Shown here in pieces: positions 47,691-58,372 of a stretch of 64,000 bases of DNA. A program made the translations under genes and the position numbers. The notes beneath the pieces are model-generated. The model was not told the origin of the DNA, ran no database searches, and saw only the letters and a program-made list of their open reading frames with translations. How positions within the stretch are numbered: position 1 is the stretch's first letter; each line of letters begins with the position of its first letter. This DNA comes from Anarhynchus alexandrinus. Lineage: Eukaryota; Chordata; Aves; Charadriiformes; Charadriidae. Location: contig VUYV01000123.1 in the NCBI GenBank assembly GCA_008711295.1, positions 789,647 through 853,646 on the forward strand. Direction: 5' to 3'.

Positions 47691-48849
47691 TATACATCTT
47701 GCAATGTCTTTTTCAGTTAGAATGGGTATTTATGAAAGCACATAGTAAAAAAAGAAAGTCACCTAAGAATCCAGATACGAAAAATTGAATCACCAGTACT
47801 ATATCTGAGCTATGATTTAAATGACAGTTAAAAACCATACTTTTGAAACTAGCTTGAATACTAATTTAAAAACATAAGAGTTTGGCAACTTGTCAAGAAT
47901 GGAGATACCACTGAGGACACTGTCCTGAATGTCTTACTTTAAATTTATTCTACTGCCATCTTATATGGATGTTCATGCTCATATGCAATGTTTCAGATAT
48001 ACTGTCATTTTTTCTATTGTCATTTTTTTCAAATTAAGGTCGTATGTAAATATGTAGTTTTTTGCGTTTCATTACCATTGGCTATTTATCAGTTTTTGTA
48101 TTATGAGAAAGTAGGATTAAAAGATATGGGTGTGAAATATCAGTCAACAAGAATTTTTTCTTTGGCTTTGGAGCACTCTGAGAAAAACAATAAGAGTTTT
48201 AACAAGCTATCAAACAGTTGTTTGGCAGATCTTTATCTGGCAAATCATGTGGGATTAGATGCTTGAATTTTAATTGCAAAAAAAAGTATTCCCTGTTAGT
48301 TTCTAATCTGCAAAGAGAAATCCAATCTTGAAGAGAATCTCATCCGTAATTATATTATACAGTTCTTCAAGAATTTGACAAATGACTTGATGATTAAAAT
48401 ATAGATCCAGAAACTGAGGGATTTGGATTTGCTTTTCCCTATCAGTAGATTTGAATCCTCATATCTTATGGAAATGTCCTAAGCTCCAGACCAAATGTGT
48501 GTAATACGCTGAAAGATGCTCCTTCACCAATTCTGCTGTTCCTGGGTTACTGTGCACCTAAGCTTGTGAAACTCCTAAAGGCAGAGGAAGGTGGTAAAGA
48601 CAGACCTGAATTTAGTCTCTGATCCCTGAACTCTTTTTTCATTCTGTATTACATAATCATTACTTAAAAATAGAAACAAAACAATGTAAAATAAAGCAAA
48701 ACCTAAATTTGCCTCATCTGGTAAAGCTGTTCTCTCTTTAATCCAATTTATTTTTACTTTTTTTTATTAAAAGGCAACACATTCATGCTGGGGAATGCAG
48801 TTCCTCTAACATTAGAAATGTACTTGCTGTGGGTGCACTTGTTCCCACT
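47691..48849. other. unique AT-rich stretch
   Basis: No gene or repeat family recognised. A 92-codon frame (47988-48266, plus) starts in a T-rich tract and has no domain. Confidence 0.55.
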
Positions 48850-49410
48850 GTCTATGTCATTGATGAAGTATTGGGCCCAGTATGGACCCTTGAGGGACAC
48901 CACTTGTTACTAGTTTCCACTTGGATGTTGAGTTGTTAACTGTAACTCTTTGATTTAGCCATCTAGCCAATTCCTTATCCATCTAACAGTCCATCCATCA
49001 AACCCATATTTCTCCAGTCCAGCAGTAAGAATATTGTGGGGGACAGTAAAAAAGGCCTTACAGAAGTCCAAGTAGAAGTAATCAGTAGCTCTTCCACTGT
49101 CCACTGATGCAGTGACCCAATTGTAGAAGACCACTAAACTACGATTTGCCCTTGTTGAAGCCATGTTGGCTGTCTCTACTCACCTGTCTTCCATATGATT
49201 CGACATGTCTTCTGGGAGAATCTGTTACATGATCTTAGCAGGCAAGGAGGTGAGGCTGACTGGTTGGTAGTTTTCAGGATCTTCCTTTTTAAAAATGGGT
49301 GCGATGTTCTCTTTTCTCCAGTCATTGGGGACTTTTTCTGACTGCCATGACTTCTCAAATATGATAGAGAGTAATTTAGTGACTACATCAGCCAATTCCC
49401 TCAGGACCCT
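48850..49410 (-). mobile_element. CR1 LINE internal fragment (RT), both ends missing
   Basis: Reverse-transcriptase segment of an older CR1. In reverse it reads FYLDFCKAFFTVPHNIL, YGFDGWTVRWIRNWLDG and, further upstream, a shifted [17 protein letters not shown]. Its 3-prime end is absent, which is unusual because CR1 insertions normally keep it. A later deletion or rearrangement must have removed the tail. Several frameshifts. Confidence 0.92.
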
Positions 49411-51339
49411 AATAAATTTAAATAAGTTAAGCCAAAACATAGCTTGTTTTCAGATGTCAGTAAGCCATAAGCATGAACCCAATTACAAGACAGTGAATGA
49501 TCAGAGAATTTTAATGTAAAACATGTTGCTACACAAACGGCATAATAATGAAGGCTGGCAATCTATGAACACATACCTTTTGGTCCCCAAATCTTCTACA
49601 GAAGTAAGTCTGGCTTTAACCGTATTTCCTTTGACACTCCTGGGCAAATGACTAGCCACCATGCATCAGTAAGTGCTATGAGCACGCAGACAGGCCAGTC
49701 TGACGTTGCTTAAAGGTTTGCATAAAAATGAATTTCTGCTTCCTTTTCCTTCTGTGAAGGCCCAGACTGGGATTTCTCTATATATCATGGTGCCATTTGC
49801 CACAGAACTTTTAGGACCTTAATTACATTTAAGACTTCTAGCTTTTTCCCAAATGTGATTGAAACTGTCCCAAAGATCAAAAATAACTTGAAAATGTAAA
49901 GCAATTTTATTACTAAATTATCTCATATAGGTAAGTGCCAGATAAGCAGACATTTTAGGTTAGAGCCCAAAAAGACATGACAAAAATGAAGGTGGTATAA
50001 GGAAACTAAATAAATATATACATTAGTATATTATCTAAACTTCCCTTGCCAGACTCAGAAGTAAACAAATGTTAATTATGGAAAAAAAAAAAAGCAGATA
50101 AGCTACTCAAAATCAGCTGAGAAAAATACTGTGTACCACGTATTTGATTTGGGATGTAAGATGCAGTATTGCCTTGACTCACAGTAATACTGTTATTGAT
50201 ATAAGCAGCTCAGTTGTGGCCTCCATTATGTGTGCTACTGCTTTTTGAAGGTGTCTATAATTTCACTCTCAGTTTCCTAAATTTGATCAGCTGAAATACT
50301 TCTTTAGCCAGAAAAGCTTGTTCATCTCTGTTTACTCCCTTGTTTTCCAAAATGCACCCCCGTAGAACCTGACTAAAACAAAAAGATTACCTGAAATGAA
50401 GCCAACTCAGCAGATGAAAACTGCAAGAATGCTGGCAGAAATGGCACCCAGCTTCCTGGGTTTGACAATATAAATAATGTTAACCGCTATGCAAATTTTG
50501 TCATGAAACTGCTGTTTATTCTACAGAAATTTGTACAATTCATGAAGGTAGCAGCTGGTAACCATTGTTAAAGCTGTTGAAAACCTAACTGGGAATATTA
50601 AAAGGAACTGGACTTAATGCATGCACTGATTTGTGGGTTTGTTTATTTGTTTGTTTCCCTTAAACATCTATTGAATAACTGCATTTCTTAGCGAATAAAG
50701 TGATGTTGATGAGTCTCTGGAAAAGCACCTCAAATATTTGAAAGGATGAAAATTTACTAATGGTACACATAAAGCCTTAATGTATCTTGGAATAACAGAA
50801 GCAGTATCACATATTTACTCTAATGATTGGTACACTAATGTATTTTAGGAAAGAAATAGAACAAATTGTGACCTGCCTCAGACAGTTGTTTGACATTTGA
50901 GAAAGGCTTATTCTCCCATATACCTATTTTGTCAATAGCCCATTTCATAATACAAATTAACTTCTCTGTCCTGCTGTTCCACTCATTTGCAACGTTTTTT
51001 GGGAGCTATTAGATGAGTAGTTTCTAAGCAAGTTACTTGGGAGGAGGAGTGGACATGGGAGTTCGAGAAGTGTAAGCAGCTGGTGTATAAATTGTATGAG
51101 TCTCATGGATGTGTAAATGTCCATTTATGATTTTCCTCCAAAGACTTTCCCCATCACAGAGCATAGTGCCATAAATATGATGTGTACCTCCTGTTTACAA
51201 AAGTGGGTGAAGCTGTGACAGTGACATAGTTTTTTAGAAAGACTAGGTCTAGAAATATCATTCATACTTAACAGCAAGAAAAGGAGAAGATAATTCTTAC
51301 TGCTCCTGCAGGAGTCAGGATCAGAGATGAGCCTAGTAG
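49411..51339. other. unique AT-rich stretch
   Basis: About 1.9 kb with no recognised gene, RNA or repeat. GTTT-type simple sequence near 50635-50660. Confidence 0.55.
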
Positions 51340-51535
51340 GAGTGAAATTGTGGTGGGAGTTTGTTGCAGACTACCTGATCAGGGCAAAGCAGTAGATGAA
51401 ACTTTCCTAGAACAATTTCAAGAAGTTTCTGTATCACTGACCCTGGTTCTCATGGGAAAATTTTCCCTCTCTGATATCTGCTGGAAGGGCAAAAACAGTG
51501 TATGCAAGCAGTCACAAAGATTTCTGGAGGGTAAC
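51340..51535 (+). mobile_element. CR1 LINE endonuclease region, left part
   Basis: Plus-strand CR1 coding for VVGVCCRLPDQGKAVDETF, then LVLMGKFSLSDICWKG and KQSQRFLE, the apurinic-type endonuclease that nicks the target DNA in LINE integration. The conserved GDFN box is altered to GKFS. It is interrupted after GGGTAAC (51529-51535) by a short minus-strand CR1. Confidence 0.92.
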
Positions 51536-51710
51536 AGAATCACAGAATCACAGAACGGCTGAGGTTGGAAGGAACCTCTGGAGATCATCTGGTCCACCAC
51601 ACATTGCTTAAGCAGAGTAACCTGGAACAGGTTGCCCAGGACTATGTTCAGACAGCTTTTGAAATCTCCAAGGACAGAGATTGCTTTTCATTCTGATAAA
51701 AAGTTTTCAG
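51536..51710 (-). mobile_element. short CR1 tail nested in CR1, with 7-bp TSD
   Basis: 'AGAATCACAGAATCACAGAA', 'GGCTGAGGTTGGAAGGAACC', 'CTGGAACAGGTTGCCCAGGA' and 'CTCCAAGGACAGAGA' form the 3-prime end of a third CR1 subgroup, minus strand, 175 bp with an internal deletion near 51685. GGGTAAC occurs on both sides (51529-51535 and 51711-51717), which reads as a 7-bp target duplication. Confidence 0.88.
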
Positions 51711-52224
51711 GGGTAACTTTTTGACACAGGTACTGGATTGTCCAACCAAAGGTGACACATAGCTGGATCTGCTATCCAGTAACAAGGAAGAACTGGTCAG
51801 CAACTGCCTTGTCAGTAGCAACCATGAAATATGCTGACTTTAACCATATACTGGAGTTCAAGATCATAAGAGAGAGAGAGAGGAAGGCAAGTACAGGCTT
51901 GGATATCGGGAGAGCAGACTTTAGCTTCCTCAGGAAAGTGGTAAGTGGAATCACAGGGGAGGCATCTCTGCAGAGCAAAGGAGACCAGGAAAGCTGTCAG
52001 GTCTTTAAGGGCAGAATCCTTCAAGTGCAAAACCAATGTATTCTGGCATGCAGGAAAACAAGCAGATGTATCAAGAGACTGCCCTGACTGAACAGGTAAC
52101 TCATAGCAGAGCTCCAATGCAAAATGACAGCAGAGACAGAATACAGAGGATGAACGCAGAACCTGGCAGCTGGAGGTGGTGTCAGGAAAGCCAAAGCTTG
52201 GCAAGAGAAGGGAAGCGGATCTCC
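51711..52224 (+). mobile_element. CR1 LINE endonuclease/linker, right part
   Basis: Continues the CR1 broken at 51535: 'GTAACTTTTTGACACAGGTA', coding 'TNKEELVS.CLVSS', EFKIIRERER, RADFSFLRKVV and then linker 'AACAGGTAACTCATAGCAGA' and 'GTCAGGAAAGCCAAAGC'. It stops near 52224, where the unnamed repeat copy 2 begins. No reverse transcriptase or 3-prime end follows. Confidence 0.85.
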
Positions 52225-52760
52225 AAGGCTGTGATAGCACCTGTGTGTTCCTATGGGTGAGAGAATAGTGGGGCAACTATGGTACTGAGGGAGTCCTGGC
52301 CAGCTCTGTGTGTGTGTGTGAGCAGTGGTCTGTACCAGCAAGTGGAGTGGGGCTGCAGCCTCTAGGGGTCCTATGTCCAGGTGCCAGTAACTGGGGAGAC
52401 TGGGATCCAGAAGGCAGCTACTGGGCAGGCAGAGTGTCCCCCCAGCTGCTGGAGGGACCACTTGTACATACGTGCATGTATACATTCTCACTATTGGACC
52501 TCCATCCCGCTAAGCAAGAGAGGGGTCCAAGTTGAGGCTGTTGGTGCTGTATGTGTTCATGTGAGTGCTCTGTCTCTCTGTGGTCTGCATGGCTGGTGAT
52601 GTGTATATGTGTATAAGTGCATATGTGTGGTGTACATGCATGCTCTGCGTACATGTGCCTGCTGGGAATACATCTTCAGCCTCACTACTAATTGGACTTG
52701 GGAACATGGGGCTGTGGCAACATCATCTCTCTTGGGTTGTTGGATCTGGCATGATATATT
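52225..52760 (+). repeat. unnamed GC/TG-rich repeat, copy 2 (plus)
   Basis: Counterpart of 15030-15450 in opposite orientation. Shared ordered words include 'GTAACTGG' (52387), 'GGGATCCAG' (52402), 'CAGCTACTG' (52415), a TG-rich section, 'GTGCCTGCTGGGAATAC' and 'AATTGGACTTGGGAACATGG'. The frames seen on both strands (up to 156 codons, minus, 52021-52491) are unsupported. Confidence 0.75.
52304..52321. repeat. (TG)n microsatellite
   Basis: About eight TG units inside unnamed repeat copy 2. Confidence 0.9.
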
Positions 52761-55193
52761 TTCGTCTACCATTGAAGTATACCTATATTTCTATTTCTTG
52801 ATTATCAGACTTTTTAAAGTAACTAACCCCCACTTGGTTGGGTCATGACGAATGTTTTACATGGCATTAAACAGTATCCTGATCTGGATTTCCCCATGTG
52901 GGAAGATGGCTAAATGACACAGTGATCCCCCTACAGTCTTTATAATAGGATTTCCCTACACTGAAAGACATTCAGTGCATAGTGAGGGAAAAAGTAAAGC
53001 TGGACAGCTTTCCCTTTAGCTTTTGACAGTAAATGAACCCAAACTTCAGCTAGAAAATATATTTTGACCTGATGCTTCAAGGTTCCCCACTTTAGATTGT
53101 ATGTCTCAAAAAAAATGTACTTTTCTTTTTTTTTTTTTTGACTCATTATATTACCCAAATATAACAGCTTTCCTGGAAAGTTTCAATTTCATCTACAGAT
53201 AATAAGGAAAAAAAAAAGGCTTCTTCTTGTACGTATTAAAAATAAATTAGTATGTGGACTAGCAAGTAAAAACTGATATTAAAAAAAACCCATATTTTGT
53301 TATTACTGCACTTTCACTGTCTTTGTTGACACATGGCACAGTACCTAGCACAATGGGCCATCAATGACGTGAGCTATTGTGTGGTACCGTAATGAAAACA
53401 CTAAACCAAACGATAATAACAGCATTGATTTAAAGGTTCCGTACTAAAGGTACCTTAAGGAGTGCAATGTAATTCAAATTTCCTTAATAGAGATGGAGAT
53501 ATGCAATATTTTATCTGTATGTGTTTATTGCTTAGACTATTTTTTAAGGGTTATGGATACTAAAAAGTGTATTATTAAAGATTAATAGATAGATCCAATG
53601 TTAACATCACATGGTTTTCACCAGGGAACTATAAAACTTCAAGGAGAAGATTATAATGAGGTAGAGGGCTGTTATGGGTGTTACTTACTGCATGTTATAT
53701 GATGATACTACCAACCTTGTACATAAACAAAGATGTACTCATTCTTTTGTTGTCTAGAACAAATGAAATGTGTTTTTGTTAAAGATTTTGCTGTATTGAT
53801 TTTATAGTAAATTCAGAAATAGCTCTCCAAGAATTTCAAATAATATTAGAAGTTCAAACAATTTTTAATTTTTTTTAAGTTGATGTGAGACTACATAACA
53901 TTTTCAGATATTATAACGATTTCAACTAAAAATAAGTGAATCAACTTGGATAAATCAAGAGCTAACCTACCCTTTGTCCATTCCTTGAATTGAACTCCTG
54001 TTGACATTTGGAAATGTCATAACATTTTCATGTTTTCAAACCTGTTTCTTCTGGTCTTGATGACTGCTTTGCAGTGGTCAGACCAAGATATTGTAAAGGA
54101 ACCTGACTTTGAAAAATTCTGTGTTCCTATACCCTGAAATAAACCTGTTGTCTCAAAAAGGTACAAGTGGAATTGAGCAAGAAAAAGTTTTTTTTCACCC
54201 TGCAACAATTCCTTGCTGTGCATCAAGATGTATGTCACAACTTTCAAGATTTTATTTGAAAAAACAGAGCCATCAGGCAGGTCAAGGCACCCACCTGGGA
54301 AAAAGGAAAAGTTTGCTTCATGCCCCTTGGTCTCAGCCAAGCAGGCATGTATTTGAAGATGACTTTTTTTAATCCCATACAGTCTATTCCAAATGTTGAG
54401 GATACCTTTTCCTCTCTTTCTGAATAAAAATATTGTCCATATTGTAAATGAAGAAGATTCTAGTATTAGCTACTTAAAAACCTTTCAATTTAATAAATAT
54501 GTATTTTAGATTAAAAACTATTTCATTGACAAAATTCTAGTACTTTCTTATCTCAAGACCAATTTCCATATCTAAGGCACCCAAACCATCAGTTTTAGTC
54601 AGAGTTTTTAATCACTTTAAAACAAAAAAAAACAATCTTGAGTATTTTTTTCGCTGAGAAAGAAATGAAACCATATAATTTAAAAAACAAAACAAAAACC
54701 ACCAAAACCGACTTCCCTGCCAAAAAAGTTATTAGGAAAGGACATGTTCTGATTAGGTCTGTTCAACATCTCCCTGTAAATACACTTATGAGTGTAGATG
54801 CAGCATGAGCTCCACCAATGCTTTTCCAAATCTCGGCTACAGTATAGATGAGAGATATGGTGGACCCAAGGTAAACTCTGTATCTAAAACCAGTCTGATG
54901 CCTTAATAATGTGTCACTCATCCTTTCATCAAGGAATGTCAAGCTGTTTCTCCTAGGATAGCTGGAAAACTAGTTCCTACTTTATGAAAAGTTTGAAATC
55001 TAAGTAAGATTTGAATAGAGGTTATTTTTCATATATCCAGTTTTGGGGTTTCTTTGTTGGCTTGTTTGTTTGTTTATTTTGGAAGCAAGAAGAGACCTGT
55101 ATAAATTCATGTCTGTATGCTGTGCTCTAAAATAAAGTCTTATTTGGTCTAGAGTAAGTTTTTTCCCCTTCTATTTCCACCTGTTTGTTTGGG
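52761..55193. other. unique AT-rich stretch
   Basis: No gene or repeat family recognised. Opposing frames at 54017-54372 have no domain. Confidence 0.55.
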
Positions 55194-55240
55194 GTTTTTG
55201 TTTTTGTTTTTGTTTTTGTTTTTGTTTTTGTTTTTTTTTT
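55194..55240. repeat. (GTTTTT)n microsatellite
   Basis: Six or more GTTTTT units ending in a run of T. Confidence 0.93.
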
Positions 55241-58200
55241 AATAAACAAAACTGTAACCAATTAGAATTTTCTTCTTCTTAGTAGTAGCCCAAAGGGATG
55301 GACACTTGGATCTTTACAGTTACGATTTATCATCAGGCTTCCATGACTGTAAGCTTTATTGTCATGGGAAATAAATGGCTTGTGGCAGCAAACTGTCAAT
55401 TTGTTTATAATACTGAGCCAAGAAAAAATATAAGAAAGATAAAGAAGCCAAATTCCTTGGCTTTTTGCCATTATTTCTGAACTGTGGGCAAGTGCAATTG
55501 CTTCCTGCCAAGTTTAAAGGAAGAGAAAGAGAGAATGTACTCACTGGGCTCAAGTGGAAGCAGGTTCGAGAATTTTCCATCATTATTTTAACTTCTGCAT
55601 GAAAATCATTGATAATAAAATTTGAAAACACAATATAGCACACGTACATTGCATATGAAATATTTATTTTGCAACAAATGGAATATAATGGCTACTAAAA
55701 AGACACAGTGAATTAATGGATTGTTTCTGTCACCAACTCATAGGGTTTTTTCAATGCAAGTTTTTTTGTCTTAAATAGGCATTGTTCTGAATTTGATTTT
55801 TATCCCTAACTCTGTACAGACAACATTGCTTTTTTCATGTCTATCAATGCAACTGTGTTGCTAGAGATGGAAGGAAAAGGGTGAAAAAATGTACGAATAA
55901 TTTATTTTTATGTAAAGGAGAATTTATACTTGCCTGCTCATTATGAAGATTCTGAAAGGTTCCTTTTCTCACAGCCTCACATGTGCTTTTGAAAGGAGAC
56001 AGGAGTATCCTCTGGTATTCAGGGGTCATTTGATGCTGAAGACATCTAGGAGAACGTAAGTTAGCTGTCTGCCACCTATAAAAGGGAAAAGGCTATCCAC
56101 ATCCATAAATGCTACCTGTGTTTTAGTCTACTTGATCAGCTTCAATACCTGGCTCTGGAAGGAACAAAAGTGATAAGAACACTGTACCTAACTTAAACTC
56201 TTAAAAATTAAATATCTAGTCCACAGTAGTTCTAAGCTGCCATATAGGATCCTTCCATAGTGAACGTATTACTACTGGACTGGAAATTTGATAAGCTGAT
56301 GAGATCTCTCTGAAGAGGTCTTCAATTAACACAGTTTGAGATGGTATCTAGGTAATTAGCTGACAGGTGACTGAAATGAATTGCAAATGTTTGTGGGAAG
56401 AGTTATTTACTAATATATAACTATACTTTTTTTTTCTTTCTTTTTTTTTAATTGCAGAAGATAGAATTTTGTACGACTTACAGTGTCTACATTCAGATAT
56501 GGTGTCTTGAGATCACAATATTTCTAGAAAGGACTATCAACCTTCAGGTTTCTAAGGTTCTAAGAGAGGTAAGTCAGCAGCAGTCCAATGACTTCCTAAG
56601 CCACGATGGCTTTCATCACCTTGAACCTATGAAACGACAGGCTTGGGGTTTTTATGTTTTGTTTTGTTTTGTTTATTTGTTAAAGTTTTTGGGGGGGGTG
56701 CTAAGGGATTTGTTTGTTTGTTTTTTTAAAGTGAATCTGAAGTGTCTTGCTCTGGGAATATATTGGATTTCATTCAATGTTTTATTTGTCTTGGGTGTGG
56801 AACATGCTAATTACTATCCACGGCTAAGGATGCAAGTGAACCTCAATGAAGGTGAAGATGATGCTATAATGCAACAAAAAAAACCCCTGACCTGCTTCTT
56901 ACAAGATTTACCTGCTAAAGAGTGGGAAAATAAAAGAAAAATCTCTTTGGGTACTTCCATTATAACGTTACTGGATTTTAATTGTATCTGTATCTATTTC
57001 TATTATAGAATCTCTAAACTTTTCTTCCTTTCATCTTCAAAACTTATCATTCATTAGTGATTTCTGCAGTATAAAAATCTCGTAATCGGGACTGAAAAAG
57101 CATACTTGGTTAGATATTAGCAAAAGAAGGTGAACTTCCAGTTTGATTGTCTGATTAGAGAGGAATTAACCATTCAGAGAGTAATGTAAGTGATCAGTCC
57201 AGGATAAAAGTAAATTGAGTTAAAGAGTTTGGAGGATTTCACTGCAGTGGCATTCCTATCCACTCCTGTCTTACTCATACAGCAACTTACTCAACAAGAG
57301 AGGGGCAGAGATTTTTGTCAGAACAACATTGTCAATAGAATAAAGTGATAAAAAAAAAGTTTCAGTAATTTTTTCTCTCTTTAACTTGCTTAGAATAAGA
57401 TTTTTACTTTATTTCCATTTTCTTTATCAGGAATGTGTTCACACTTTTTTTTCCCAGTGACATATCTATCATAATTTTTTTGTATTTGGGTTCAGATTTG
57501 AGCTTTGTGCTGCACAAGACCCTCCCGTGACTTCAGTGGTGGTGTTTCAGTTGTTTTATATGGATACTGCAGATGTTTTATAAAGCAAGCTTTGAGGTGT
57601 TCAGACTGCTACTGCTCAGCCTCCCTTTGCTATTCCTCAGTTGTGGAAAAAAAAAAAACCCAAAAAAACCCCAACAAAAAAGCAATCTGGATCTCTTTCT
57701 TGGCTTAAATTTAGGCTGCAATCAGTTATATTGCTCTGGCTTCTGCTGTGCCAGAATAAAATAGTATTGACCTCTGTTTGCACCCAGTTATTAATCACTG
57801 TCTTCTGAGATCTGCTATGTTAAGCATATACCTCAAATTTTGCGTTTCCAAGATGATCTGGGTTGGACAGAATATTTTGAATAGCAGAGTTTTTGACAGC
57901 ATCAGGTATAAAATAGATACACAGTGGAAGATTCTAAACAGTGTATGTGAGGATCAACTTTTGCAAAAAAGGAGTGAAAAGCAGGTGTCATGGGGCAGCA
58001 AGAGCCACCTTCTACTTTGGCTTGAACACCGCAAGTCACCACAGAAATGTGACTTATTAAATCCTTAGTTGTATCAGGAATGGCAGTTAGGTAAATAAAG
58101 CACTTCTAAAAACTGATCGTGAGTGACAGCTTAATGGTACACAGGAAGACCTGAGACCTTTGCTACTGTGCAAAACAGCTGTAGGTTCCTGTAAGTGCTT

Positions 58201-58342
58201 ATGGTTGTTATTATACAAAACTTCATGACAATCAGCAGAAGCACTGCTAGCCGAGTGAAAACTAAATGTAAAAAAAATGCAACTTTTGGGGGCAAATTTG
58301 ACATTTCTTTCTGAGTAACAGAATGGATACTTTGAAGGCTGG
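55241..58342. other. unique AT-rich stretch with one exon-like segment
   Basis: No recognised gene. The longest non-transposon frame of the window lies here (201 codons, 56452-57057, plus). Its product has no recognised domain, and it runs through simple TTTG sequence at 56655-56735. Within it, 56458-56568 has a strong acceptor and donor (see findings). Confidence 0.5.
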
Positions 58343-58372
58343 GTTTTTGGTTTTGTTTTTGTTTTTGTTTTT
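58343..58372. repeat. (GTTTTT)n microsatellite
   Basis: About four imperfect GTTTTT units. Confidence 0.9.

Noticed and set aside
51812..52491. Overlapping minus-strand frames of 154 and 156 codons
   Set aside because: Antisense to a CR1 endonuclease region and the unnamed repeat. They overlap each other in different frames and show no domain.
56452..57057. 201-codon open frame as a protein-coding gene
   Set aside because: It begins in a pyrimidine tract, runs through TTTG simple sequence, and has no recognisable domain. Only the inner 111-bp segment deserves a check.
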